Shown here in pieces: positions 7,594 through 16,216 of a stretch of DNA of 64,000 bases. The notes beneath the pieces were generated by a model that saw only the letters and a program-made list of their open reading frames with translations, was not told the origin of the DNA and did not search any database. Within the stretch, counting starts at the first letter, position 1. Every line of letters begins with the position of its first letter. The DNA comes from Candidimonas humi (GTDB taxonomy: Bacteria; Pseudomonadota; Gammaproteobacteria; Burkholderiales; Burkholderiaceae_B), in the NCBI RefSeq assembly GCF_019166065.1, contig NZ_JAHTBN010000016.1, forward strand, positions 1 through 64,000. The letters run 5' to 3'. A program made the position numbers and the translations under genes.

Positions 7594-8571
7594 TCAGGCG
7601 CCTGCCGCCTGCAGTTCTTTGTTCACCAGGGTCAGCAGCGGCAGGCCGGCGAAATGCCGCTCGGCGTTCTCGAGAAAACGCAGCACGGAGGCGTGGATAG
7701 CCTGCGGCGAGATGCCGCCCACGTGGGGAGTCAATATCGCGTTCTCGAATTCGAGCAGGGGAGCAGGCGGCGTGGGCTCGTTCTCGTAGACGTCGAGCGC
7801 CGCGGCCCAGATGCGCTGGTCGCGCAATGCGTCGGCCACCGCCAGTGTGTCGACGAGCGTGCCGCGCGAGATGTTCACCACGACGCCTTGCGGCCCCAGG
7901 GCATTGAGTACCGTCTTGTCCACGACATGGTAGGTTTCCTTGCCGCCGGGGGCGGAGATCACCAGGAAATCGCACCACGACGCCAGGCCCAGGATATCGT
8001 CGAACCAGAGATAGCCGGTTTCGTCGCGGCGTGTGCGGCTGTGGTAGCCGATCTGCATGTCGAAGGCCATGGCGCGCGTGGCTATCTTCTTGCCGATGGC
8101 GCCGAGGCCGAAGATCCCCATTTTGCGCCCCGACACGTGCGGCGGCCGCGGAATATCGTCGCGCCACAGGCCGCGGCGCACGCCATTGTTGAGAAACGGA
8201 AGCCGGCGGATCGCGGCCAGCAGTATGGTCATGGCATGGTCCGCCACGGCTTCGTCATTGGTGCCGGCGGCGTTGCATACGGGAATGCCGCGGGCGCTGG
8301 CGGCCTTCAGGTCGACATTCTCGTGGCCTACGCCCACGGTGCATATGAGTTCGAGTTTCGGCATGGCCGCGATCTCGGCGGCATACAGGCCGTTGGTGCC
8401 GTTGGTCAGGACCGTGCGTATTTCCGGGCCGCGCGCGGCGATCTGGGCGGCGCCGTTGCTGCGGTCCGCGCCCAGGTTTTCATTGGGCGCGTAGAGCATC
8501 TCGAAGCTTTCGGACACCAGTGCGCGGTGTTCTTCGGACAGGAAAACCAGAACCAGGAGCAGGGGTTTCAT
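7594..8571 (-). CDS. D-2-hydroxyacid dehydrogenase
   Basis: The 325-residue enzyme belongs to the NAD(P)-dependent D-isomer 2-hydroxyacid dehydrogenases, such as glyoxylate/hydroxypyruvate reductases. The Rossmann motif GLGAIG is at 155-160. The catalytic Arg236 (NISRG), Glu265 (YENEP) and His283 (TPHVGG) are all present. It follows a Bug gene on the same strand by about 180 bases, so it may handle the 2-oxo or 2-hydroxy acid captured by that protein. The dyad upstream of the aconitase gene separates it from that operon. Confidence 0.88.
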   Translation of the reverse strand: MKPLLLVLVFLSEEHRALVSESFEMLYAPNENLGADRSNGAAQIAARGPEIRTVLTNGTNGLYAAEIAAMPKLELICTVGVGHENVDLKAASARGIPVCNAAGTNDEAVADHAMTILLAAIRRLPFLNNGVRRGLWRDDIPRPPHVSGRKMGIFGLGAIGKKIATRAMAFDMQIGYHSRTRRDETGYLWFDDILGLASWCDFLVISAPGGKETYHVVDKTVLNALGPQGVVVNISRGTLVDTLAVADALRDQRIWAAALDVYENEPTPPAPLLEFENAILTPHVGGISPQAIHASVLRFLENAERHFAGLPLLTLVNKELQAAGA

Positions 8572-8748
8572 CTTGCGAAATAGCGTATGTGGAATGTGAA
8601 TGGAGAAGGCTGTCGTCGATATGAAAAATACAAGGGCATCGGCCCGCGCAGCGAGCCGTGCCTCGTCATGGCATTGTAGAAACCTTGGGCCCGCTTTGTC
8701 TCCAGGCTTTGCCGGCAGCCGGCGCCGGCCCGCGGGCTTCGGCCCCGT

Positions 8749-9714
8749 TCAGTTCACTTTTGCGCCCGAAATCTTGACCATCTTGCCCCATTTGTCGATC
8801 TCGCTGCCCAGCAGCTTCTTGAAGTCCGCCGGCGAACTGCCCACGGGAATGGTTCCTTGCTCGGCGAGAATCTTGCGCACCTGTGGATCCTGGGTGATTT
8901 TATGCACGGCGGCCGCGATCTTCTCGACCACCGCCGGCGGCGTGCCGGCCGGCGCGAACACGCCGTTCCACAGCGTCACGTCGTAACCGGGCAGGACTTC
9001 GTCCACGGCGGGCACCTCGGGCAGACGGGTGGATCGCTGCTTGGTGGTAACCGCAAGCGCCCGCAGTTTCCCGCCCTGGATGTAGGGCAAGACCTCCACC
9101 AGCGGCGCGAACACCGCCTGGATCCTGCCCGCCAGCAGGTCGAGATTGGCAGGCGCTCCGCCTTTGTAGGGCACATGCATCATCGCCCCGCCCGCCATAT
9201 GGTTGAACAGTGCGCCCGACAAGTGCTGCGAACTGCCGTTGCCGGCAGATCCGTAATCGACAGGGCCTTTCTTTTGCTGCACGTAGCTGACGAATTCCTT
9301 GAGTGTCTTGGCGGGAAACTGCGTGTTGACCACCAATACGTTCGGAATCAGCGCGACTTGGGACACCGGCACCAGATCCTTGCGCAGGTCGAATCCCATG
9401 TTCTTGTACAGCGACACGTTGGTGGCGATCGTGCTGGTGGCCAGCAGCAGCGTGTAGCCGTCGGGACGGGCCTTCGCCACGAAGGCGCTGCCGATATTGC
9501 CGCCTGCGCCCGCCCGGTTGTCGACAACTACCTGTTCCCCGAGTTCCTGGCCGAGCTTCTGCGCAAGCAGGCGGCCGGTGGAGTCGGTGCTGCCGCCGGC
9601 GGCAAATGGAATCACCAGCGTCAGCGGGTGGTCGGGCCACGCCGCTGCGTGGGCCGCGCCGGTGGACAACAGCAGGCCTGCCAGCAGGCCCTTCAATAGC
9701 GAGGACAGCTTCAT
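8749..9714 (-). CDS. Bug/TctC-family periplasmic carboxylate-binding protein
   Basis: A complete 321-residue Bug protein. It has a signal peptide ending near AAHAAA, an IPFAAGGSTD loop for the ligand carboxylate, NRAGAGGNIG, PDGYTLL, GSAGNGSSQHLS and HVPYKGG. These are the standard motifs of tripartite tricarboxylate transporter receptors. The start has only a modest purine run upstream. It sits between a PF06684 protein gene and a dehydrogenase gene on the same strand. No TctA/TctB membrane subunits are nearby. The ligand is probably a small carboxylate but is not identifiable. Confidence 0.92.
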   Translation of the reverse strand: MKLSSLLKGLLAGLLLSTGAAHAAAWPDHPLTLVIPFAAGGSTDSTGRLLAQKLGQELGEQVVVDNRAGAGGNIGSAFVAKARPDGYTLLLATSTIATNVSLYKNMGFDLRKDLVPVSQVALIPNVLVVNTQFPAKTLKEFVSYVQQKKGPVDYGSAGNGSSQHLSGALFNHMAGGAMMHVPYKGGAPANLDLLAGRIQAVFAPLVEVLPYIQGGKLRALAVTTKQRSTRLPEVPAVDEVLPGYDVTLWNGVFAPAGTPPAVVEKIAAAVHKITQDPQVRKILAEQGTIPVGSSPADFKKLLGSEIDKWGKMVKISGAKVN

Positions 9715-9802
9715 CGTTTTGTCTCCTTTTCTGCCCAAGGGTGTAAGCCTTGCGCCGCCCGTCCCTTGTCGCCGGGCGGCGCCGGTATTTGCGTCGCCCG
9801 CT

Positions 9803-10384
9803 TCAGCGCTGGCCGTCGCCGACCTTGATCTCGTCGACGCGCAGGCCGCCCAGCCGCTCGTGGACCCGGGTCCCGGTCGACATTGCCAGCGCATACAAGA
9901 GTTCGTCGGGGCGAGGGCCGTCGATCACGCCCACGTCTATCGTGCTGAAATGGCTGCGCACGTAGCACGCCTCGATGTGATGCAGGGGGATCTGCAGCCG
10001 CGTGCCGGCGGAGGCGACCACTTTGGCGGCCGGCACGATGGATTTCGCCTTGGGCAGGTGCTTGCGCATCGGGTAGCCGCCGCCTATATGCCAGATTGCC
10101 CCATGCTCCAGTTCGCCGTTCAGCCCGACGATGGCGCCCTTGCCGTAGGCCTGGATCTTGTCGGCGCCTCCCAGCGCATCGATCAGCTCGGGAACGATTT
10201 CCATGGCCATTTCCGTGGAATCCTTGACCAGTTCCGACAGGTCTTCGACGTATTTGCCCGCGTACGGGTTTTGAATCACCACGGCGATAGACCCCGCCTT
10301 GATGGGCTCGCTGCGCGCCGGGCCCCCTTCGTGATAGATGCTTTCGATATTGAGCAGCTTCTTGCGGATTTTGATCAGGGACAT
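9803..10384 (-). CDS. PF06684 (DUF1185, 'amino acid synthesis') family protein
   Basis: The 193-residue soluble protein begins MSLIKIRK and resembles the small family Pfam calls amino acid synthesis. Recognisable parts are the N-terminal stretch IQNPYAGKYVEDL, a central GGADKIQAYGKGAIVG and the HIEACYVRSHFST segment. Biochemical function is not established to my knowledge, and the family name should not be taken literally. In this window it lies between a beta-hydroxyacid dehydrogenase gene and a Bug gene on one strand, which points to a catabolic role with an imported acid. Confidence 0.75.
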   Translation of the reverse strand: MSLIKIRKKLLNIESIYHEGGPARSEPIKAGSIAVVIQNPYAGKYVEDLSELVKDSTEMAMEIVPELIDALGGADKIQAYGKGAIVGLNGELEHGAIWHIGGGYPMRKHLPKAKSIVPAAKVVASAGTRLQIPLHHIEACYVRSHFSTIDVGVIDGPRPDELLYALAMSTGTRVHERLGGLRVDEIKVGDGQR

Positions 10385-10591
10385 GAAATGCTCCAGTAAA
10401 GACGATTGACGGAATAAGGAGAAAGAGTTGCCTTGCAGGGCCGAAGAGCCCCGGCGATGGCTGCTTGAGTCTCGGGACGCAGGCACGCCGGACCGCGCTT
10501 CGGGCCGGCGCCGCGTTCCGGCCGGCTATGCCGGGCGGTTTCGCGTCGCGTGGTTCGCGGGTGCAGGGCGTTCAGGCAGCGCGCGGCCCGG

Positions 10592-11479
10592 TCAGGCCGG
10601 TTTTTCCCCGAACTGGGCTCCGGCCCATTGCTCGATATGGCGGATGGTGTAGACGTTGTCCTTGTTCCCGTCGCCCTGGGTGATGGCAAAGGCGAGGAAC
10701 TGGCGCGCCGCTGGGTTTACCTGCATGGGCACCCCGAGCTTGATGGCCTCGTCCAGGCACATGGCCACGTCCTTGTGCAGCAGTTCCGTGGTGAACCGGG
10801 TCGGGAAACTGCGATCCAGCACGCATTGGGGAATGCGTTCGAGCGTGGCGAACGAGCGGCCGCTCGATACATTGATCACGTCCAGCATGGTCTTGGCGTC
10901 CAGGCCGGCCTTGGCGCCGTATACCAGGGCTTCGCAGCTTGCGATCATGCTGGTGGCGTAAAGCGTGTTGTTGATGATCTTCATCGTCTGGCCCAGGCTG
11001 GGGTCGGCGCCCAGGTAGAAGATGTTCTTGCCGAGTATGCGCAACAGCGGCTCTACGGTGCGGAAGGCTGCTTCGGGGCCCGCCGGCATCACGGACAGCG
11101 TGCCTTTCTCGGCCGCGACCGTGCCGCCGCTGACCGGCGCGCCGATCAGCGCGATGCCGCGCCCATGCAGCAGGGCGTCGACTTCCTGCGTGACCGAAGG
11201 CCCGGTAGTGGACAGGTCCACCACGATTTTCACGGCGCTGCCTTGCGCCACTTCCGCGGCCACATCGGCGACGATGCGGGGCATGGGCAGGCACAGCAGC
11301 ACTATCTCGACCTGCGATGCGAGTTCGCGTGCGCTCGCCGCGATGCTTGCGCCTTTTTCGGCCAGGCGCTGTTGCGCGGCCGCGCTGCGGTCATGCACCA
11401 GCAACTCGTGCCCGTGGGCCAATAGGCGTGTCCCGAAATGCTGGCCGATATTGCCGGCGCCGATCAATCCAATCTTCAT
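10592..11479 (-). CDS. NAD(P)-dependent beta-hydroxyacid dehydrogenase family protein
   Basis: The product (295 residues) is a member of the 3-hydroxyisobutyrate/tartronate-semialdehyde reductase family. The dinucleotide motif GLIGAGNIG is at the N-terminus. The substrate stretch DLSTTGPS and the GAPVSGG motif follow, and the catalytic lysine lies in GQTMKIINN. The ATG was preferred over an in-frame GTG 12 bases upstream because GGAGG lies 11 bases ahead of it. It is the first of a set of same-strand genes (PF06684 protein, Bug, D-2-hydroxyacid dehydrogenase), though the gaps of 88-207 bases leave room for internal promoters. Confidence 0.87.
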   Translation of the reverse strand: MKIGLIGAGNIGQHFGTRLLAHGHELLVHDRSAAAQQRLAEKGASIAASARELASQVEIVLLCLPMPRIVADVAAEVAQGSAVKIVVDLSTTGPSVTQEVDALLHGRGIALIGAPVSGGTVAAEKGTLSVMPAGPEAAFRTVEPLLRILGKNIFYLGADPSLGQTMKIINNTLYATSMIASCEALVYGAKAGLDAKTMLDVINVSSGRSFATLERIPQCVLDRSFPTRFTTELLHKDVAMCLDEAIKLGVPMQVNPAARQFLAFAITQGDGNKDNVYTIRHIEQWAGAQFGEKPA

Positions 11480-11604
11480 TGCGTAAGCCACCTCCAGAGG
11501 GCCGATGACGCATCGTTCGACGATGCACGGTTGTCGATTCGCATGCTAAGGCGTGCGAGGACCGACCGTCCATTGCCGATTTGAAGATCGGTTATGCCTT
11601 CATG

Positions 11605-12540
11605 TTAAGTGCCGGCCTGCCGGGTTCGCGCCTGCCGGACCCGGCGCTCCCCGTCCTGTTGCGCCTGCTGGATCAGGACTTCGATGAACTTGTCGGCATG
11701 GGTGTGGCCGTTGTCGAACCTGGAGCGCACGATGCTGGGCGTCAGCTTGATTTCTTCGCGCAGCGGCAGCACGCGCAGGTCTTCCCAGGCCAGGCCGTCC
11801 ACCGTGAACTCGTCCACCATGGCGATGCCCGCGCCGGCGCGAACTAGAGAACAGGCCACGTCGGTCTGGTGAATGTCGACGCGCGTCTTGATCGACACAT
11901 TGGCTTTTTTGAAGGCGGTGGCCACCAACTGGCCGAAGGCGATGCCCGGGTCGTGCGCGATGATGGGGTAGCGCGACAGGTCCTCGATGCTTACGCTTTT
12001 CTTGCGGCATAGTTCGTGGCCCTTGGGAACCACGCACACCATGCGCCCCTCGTCGAAAGGGAACGCGACGAGATTGGAATGTTCCAGCGGCAGCACCGAG
12101 ACGGCCAGGTCGACCTTGTTGCTGAGCACTTCCTGGGCCATGTCGGCCAGCAGCGTCGAATGGAAATGCATGCGTATCTTCGGGTAGCGCTGCTGGAACT
12201 GCGTGATGGCGCGCGACACCAGGCCCTTGCTCAGGCATGGGCTTGCCGATACGCGCAACACGCCCGAGGGGCCGGCGGCGAGATTGCGGGAAAACTCGTC
12301 GACGCGCAAGGCGTGTTGGTAGAAGTCCTCGACTTCCTGGAACAAGGCTTCGCCTTCGGGAGTCGGGACCAGCTTGCCCTTGACCCGGTTGAACAGCTTC
12401 AGGCCCAGGGTCTGCTCGGTGTGCGCGACGATGCGGCTGATGGCCGGCTGCGAGGTGAACAGCAGCTTGGAGGCGCCATTGATGGAGCCGGTCAGCATGA
12501 CGGCGCGGAAGACCTCCATCTGGCGCAGTCGGAATTTCAT
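11605..12540 (-). CDS. LysR-type transcriptional regulator
   Basis: A 311-residue LysR-family regulator. The N-terminal winged helix (MKFRLRQMEVFRAVMLTGS, then SQPAISRIVAHTEQTLG) is followed by a two-lobed effector domain with DLAVSVLP and a typical LVRAGAGIAMVDEF stretch. It starts 28 bases after the acyl-CoA synthetase stop, so it is probably in the same transcript, and it lies just upstream of the dehydrogenase-Bug group on the same strand. Target and inducer cannot be read directly. Confidence 0.9.
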   Translation of the reverse strand: MKFRLRQMEVFRAVMLTGSINGASKLLFTSQPAISRIVAHTEQTLGLKLFNRVKGKLVPTPEGEALFQEVEDFYQHALRVDEFSRNLAAGPSGVLRVSASPCLSKGLVSRAITQFQQRYPKIRMHFHSTLLADMAQEVLSNKVDLAVSVLPLEHSNLVAFPFDEGRMVCVVPKGHELCRKKSVSIEDLSRYPIIAHDPGIAFGQLVATAFKKANVSIKTRVDIHQTDVACSLVRAGAGIAMVDEFTVDGLAWEDLRVLPLREEIKLTPSIVRSRFDNGHTHADKFIEVLIQQAQQDGERRVRQARTRQAGT

Positions 12541-12568
12541 CGGGTTCCCCAATAGGTGTTCGGGCGTC

Positions 12569-14191
12569 TCAACGCGCGGCATCGCGCAACTGCTTGCGGA
12601 TGATCTTGCCCGTGGCGGTCATGGGCAGCGAGTCCACGAAGCTGACCTGGCGCGGATATTCATGCGCCGCGGCCCGGCGCCGGACGTGCTCCTGGATATC
12701 GCGTACCAGTTCGTCGTCGCCGCGGTAGCCTTCGTTGAGCACGATGTAGGCCTTGACGATCTCGGTGCGCTGCGGGTCGGGCACGCCGACCACGGCCGCC
12801 ATCTTCACAGCCGGGTGGCCCAGCAGGCAGTCCTCGATGGGGCCCGGCCCGATGCGGTAGCCGGCGCTGGTGATGACATCGTCGTTGCGGCCCACGAAGC
12901 GGAGGAACCCGGCCTCGTCGCGCATGCCGCGATCGCCCGTGATCAGGAAGCTGCCGGCGAATTTCTCGCGCGTGGCGCCAGGGTTGTTCCAGTAATTCAG
13001 GAACATCACCGGGTCGGGGGCGCGGACCCCGATATTGCCTTCGGCGCCGTCCGGTACTGGTTGGCCGTCGTCGTCGACGATCTCCACCGCGTGGCCGGGC
13101 ACGGCCTTGCCCATGGACCCGATCAGCGGGGGAAACAGCGCCGAGCAGGACGAGACGATCATATTGCACTCGGTCTGCCCATAGAATTCATTGATGGTCA
13201 GGCCCAGGTTGCGACGGCCCCATTCGATCAGCTCCAGGCCCAGCGATTCGCCGCCGCTGGCCACCGATACCAGTTTCAGCGGCCAGCGTGCGCCGGGGTT
13301 TTCTATGCCGCGCAGCATCTTCAGCGCGGTGGGCGGCAGGAAAGTGTGCGTGACGCCGTGGCGCGACATCAGTTCGTAGGCGGCCTGCGCATCGAATTTG
13401 CCGAAGCGGCGCGCCAGCACGGGCACCCCGTGATGCCAGGACGGCAGCAATACGTCGAGCAGGCCGCCGATCCAGGCCCAATCGGCGGGGGTCCACATCA
13501 GCGCTGCCCGGTCGGGAAAGAAATTGTGCGACATCTCCACGCCCGGCAAATGGCCCAGGAGCACGCGATGGGCATGCAGCGCGCCCTTGGGCTTGCCGGT
13601 GGTGCCCGAGGTGTAGATGATGACGGCCGGGTCGTCGGCCCGCGTGCGCACGGGCGTGAAATCGGGCGACTGGCGTTCGAGTTCCGGCCAGAAGGGCAGG
13701 AAGCCGTCGTCGGCCTGCTGCGCATCGATATCGAAGAGGGTCCGCAGCTCGGGCAGGCCGGCACGGATGTCCGCCAGTTTTGTGCGGCCCTCGGTATGAA
13801 TGATCAGGGCGCGGGCTTGCGAGTCGGCCAGGCGGAACTGCAGGGCCTCGGTGCCGAACAGAGTGAACAGGGGCACGGCGATGGCGCCGAGCTTGTAGAT
13901 GGCCAGGTGGGTGATGGCGGTTTCGGGGGCCTGGGGCAGGAAAATGCCGACGCGGTCGCCCTGGCCTACGCCATGCGTGCGCAGCGCGTTGGCGAACTGG
14001 TCCGACAGGCGCTTGAGCTGGTCGAAGCTGTAGTGCGTTTGTTCCCCCGGCGATTTTTCGCTGATCAGCGCCAGGCGGCCCGAGCCGTCGGCCCATTTGT
14101 CGCAGGCATCCACGCCGATGTTGTAGTGTTCCGGTATAGCCCAGGAGAAGGCCTCGCGGGTGGCTTCATAGGTGGCTCGGGCTTGCAGCAT
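12569..14191 (-). CDS. AMP-forming acyl-CoA synthetase
   Basis: The 540-residue enzyme is of the acetyl/medium-chain acyl-CoA synthetase group, which activates a carboxylic acid with ATP and CoA. The P-loop YTSGTTGKPKG is at 193-203, followed by the aromatic ADWAWIGG stretch. YGQTECN (A5), TGDRG (A7), SAGYRIGP (A8) and the C-terminal lysine Lys529 in TATGKIIRK complete the set of family motifs. The likely substrate is a short- or medium-chain fatty or branched acid. It is followed by a LysR gene after 28 bases. Confidence 0.9.
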   Translation of the reverse strand: MLQARATYEATREAFSWAIPEHYNIGVDACDKWADGSGRLALISEKSPGEQTHYSFDQLKRLSDQFANALRTHGVGQGDRVGIFLPQAPETAITHLAIYKLGAIAVPLFTLFGTEALQFRLADSQARALIIHTEGRTKLADIRAGLPELRTLFDIDAQQADDGFLPFWPELERQSPDFTPVRTRADDPAVIIYTSGTTGKPKGALHAHRVLLGHLPGVEMSHNFFPDRAALMWTPADWAWIGGLLDVLLPSWHHGVPVLARRFGKFDAQAAYELMSRHGVTHTFLPPTALKMLRGIENPGARWPLKLVSVASGGESLGLELIEWGRRNLGLTINEFYGQTECNMIVSSCSALFPPLIGSMGKAVPGHAVEIVDDDGQPVPDGAEGNIGVRAPDPVMFLNYWNNPGATREKFAGSFLITGDRGMRDEAGFLRFVGRNDDVITSAGYRIGPGPIEDCLLGHPAVKMAAVVGVPDPQRTEIVKAYIVLNEGYRGDDELVRDIQEHVRRRAAAHEYPRQVSFVDSLPMTATGKIIRKQLRDAAR

Positions 14192-14441
14192 GGTCGGGTC
14201 TCCTCGGTGTTTTCCGCCTTGCAGCGCTTGGCGGATGCTGTCCGGTTATTCGTGTCGTGCTCGGCGTATGTTTCGTTCTTGCTTTGCCTGCGCGTCCTCG
14301 CGTGCGCCGCTGCCGGATTTCATTGTATGTAAGTCTGGCTTGCGGCGGGGTCGCGGCCGTTTGCCGAGTTTTCGCGGGCCTTTCGCCGGCAGCTCGGCTG
14401 CACGCCGTGGCTTGCCTGCCGCCTCTTGCCGGGCGCTACGC
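14192..14441. other. Intergenic stretch without a recognisable gene
   Basis: These 250 bases separate the start of the acyl-CoA synthetase from the end of the upstream LysR gene, both on the minus strand. They presumably hold the synthetase promoter. I see no coding sequence with family resemblance and no strong terminator. Confidence 0.4.
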
Positions 14442-15341
14442 TCAATCGGCGCCCAGCACCGTATTGGAAAAATCGCAATGCTGGGCGGCGATTTCCACGA
14501 TATTCGTATGGAAGTCGTCGTCGACCTGCTTTTTGAAATAGGCCGAATACAGGATGCGCGGCGCGGCCTTGGCCGTCTGCAGCCTGACCAGGCGCCGGGC
14601 GCCGACCATGGGCATGAAGTATTCCTGGGGTATGCAACTGATGCCTATGCCCGACATGCTCAAGCTGGCGGTGGCGATCAGGTTGTTGATGGTGAAGATA
14701 TTGCTGGCCGCCTTGTACGGCAACAGCCAGGTGTCGTAGATCTCGCTCAATGCCGATTCGTTGCTTTGCCGGATCAGCGGCATCTCGGCGATTTCGCGGG
14801 CGCTGTAGACGCGGGCGGGATCCAGCGACTTGCCGCCCACCCACATCAGGTCCAGGTAGCGCAGCGGGATTTCCTGGAAATCGTTGGACATCGAGCGGGT
14901 CTGCATGAAGGCCACGTCGATCTTGCCGGCCGCCAGCATCTGCCGCAGCTCGCCCGACATGCCGATCACCGCGTCGACGTGGATTTCGGGATAGCGGCTC
15001 TTCAGATGATCGATGAGGTTGGGCAGCCAGGTGATGGCGGTGATTTCCGTGACGCCCAGCGCCAGCTTCTTGTGGGTGCGCGCGCGGTGCTTGAAGTCGC
15101 GCGCCAGGCGCTCGCGGTGCGACAGCAGTTCTTCGGCGATGTGGAAGACTTCCTGCCCTTGCGGGCTCAATGTCTTGTGCCGGCCGTCGCGTACGAAAAA
15201 GGGAACATCGAAGATGCTTTCGAGTTGCTGCACCCGCTTGGTGACGGCCGACTGCGTGGTGAACAGCTTCTGCGCGGCCGCCGAGAAGGTGCCGAGCTTG
15301 ACCACCCAATAGAGCGCTTCGAGCTGCTTGTACGTGAACAT
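14442..15341 (-). CDS. LysR-type transcriptional regulator, divergent from the rraA-like/Bug pair
   Basis: This 299-residue regulator begins MFTYKQLEALYWVVKLGTF and has the usual winged helix (AAQKLFTTQSAVTKRVQQLE) and effector domain. A longer open frame extends upstream, but MFTYK is the natural LysR start. It is transcribed away from an RraA-like gene and a Bug gene. The AT-rich region between carries ATATATTC-N7-GAATATAT, a typical LysR box. Regulation of the divergent pair and of itself is therefore likely. Confidence 0.9.
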   Translation of the reverse strand: MFTYKQLEALYWVVKLGTFSAAAQKLFTTQSAVTKRVQQLESIFDVPFFVRDGRHKTLSPQGQEVFHIAEELLSHRERLARDFKHRARTHKKLALGVTEITAITWLPNLIDHLKSRYPEIHVDAVIGMSGELRQMLAAGKIDVAFMQTRSMSNDFQEIPLRYLDLMWVGGKSLDPARVYSAREIAEMPLIRQSNESALSEIYDTWLLPYKAASNIFTINNLIATASLSMSGIGISCIPQEYFMPMVGARRLVRLQTAKAAPRILYSAYFKKQVDDDFHTNIVEIAAQHCDFSNTVLGAD

Positions 15342-15360
15342 GGGTGTGGCGGTGTCCGCA

Positions 15361-15383
15361 ATATATTCTTTAATGGAATATAT
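15361..15383. promoter_or_regulatory. LysR-type operator dyad ATATATTC-N7-GAATATAT
   Basis: Perfect 8-base arms at 15361-15368 and 15376-15383 flank a 7-base centre. This contains the T-N11-A pattern of LysR binding sites. It lies 20 bases upstream of the LysR start and about 175 bases before the RraA-like gene. Confidence 0.6.
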
Positions 15384-15556
15384 AAATTGTAATTTAATTA
15401 ATTTTACGGAATAGGTAGCTTGTCCAACAATACGCACTTCGGCGAAACACGGGCCACGGGCCCCATTGGCGTTGCGTCTGGCCCATGCGCGGGCCAGGCG
15501 GGGCGGAACACGGGGGCGCCCATCGGCCGCTTTCTTTAGATCAGGCAGGATAGATA

Positions 15557-16165
15557 GTGAATTTTGCAGAATTGTTTTCCGGCGTCGCGACATCGCTCAT
15601 CAGCGACAATATGGATCGCCTGCGCGGCACGCACGCCTTGAAACCCATGCACGGCGAAGGCCAGTTGGTGGGCAGGGCGCTGCCCGTCAAGGTGGCCCCC
15701 GGCGATAACCTATATATCCATCTGGCGCTGCGGCAAGTCCGGGCCGGCGATGTGCTGGTGATCGACGGCGGCGGCTGCGTCGATCGCGCCCTGATCGGGG
15801 AAATCATGATGTCGGTGGCGCGCATGCGCGGCGCTGTGGGCTATGTCATCGACGGCGCGGTGCGCGATGTCTCGGCATTCGCCGAACACCGGTTTCCCTG
15901 CTTTGCCCGCGGCGTCACGCACAAGGGGCCCTACAAGAACGGCCCGGGGGTCATAGGCGAGCCGGTGGCTATAGACGGCGTGGTGGTGTCCGCGGGCGAC
16001 ATCGTCGTCGGCGACTGCGACGGCGTGGTGTTCGTGCCGGCCGCGCAGGCCGAGCGGGTCAGCGGCCTGGCTCGCGCCAAGATGCGCGACGAACAGGCTG
16101 TCCTGGCCGGCATCGCCCGCGGCGAATACGACGATAGCTGGATAGACGCGGCCTTGGCGCACTGA
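15557..16165 (+). CDS. RraA-like protein (HMG/CHA aldolase-type fold)
   Basis: The 202-residue protein belongs to the RraA/MenG-like family. This includes both RNase E regulators and metal-dependent aldolases such as 4-hydroxy-4-methyl-2-oxoglutarate/4-carboxy-4-hydroxy-2-oxoadipate aldolase. The motif GAVGYVIDGAVRD matches the aldolase-associated GxxG...DGxxRD signature with the Arg and Asp that bind pyruvate and metal. Translation starts at GTG after AGGA. The Bug gene follows after 51 bases, so a role as an aldolase or decarboxylase on an imported acid is more likely than RNase E control. Confidence 0.85.
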   Translation: MNFAELFSGVATSLISDNMDRLRGTHALKPMHGEGQLVGRALPVKVAPGDNLYIHLALRQVRAGDVLVIDGGGCVDRALIGEIMMSVARMRGAVGYVIDGAVRDVSAFAEHRFPCFARGVTHKGPYKNGPGVIGEPVAIDGVVVSAGDIVVGDCDGVVFVPAAQAERVSGLARAKMRDEQAVLAGIARGEYDDSWIDAALAH

Positions 16166-16216
16166 AAAAACCGGATTCATAAAGCACAGGGTATGCGTAC
16201 CCGGGAAGGAAAGAAA

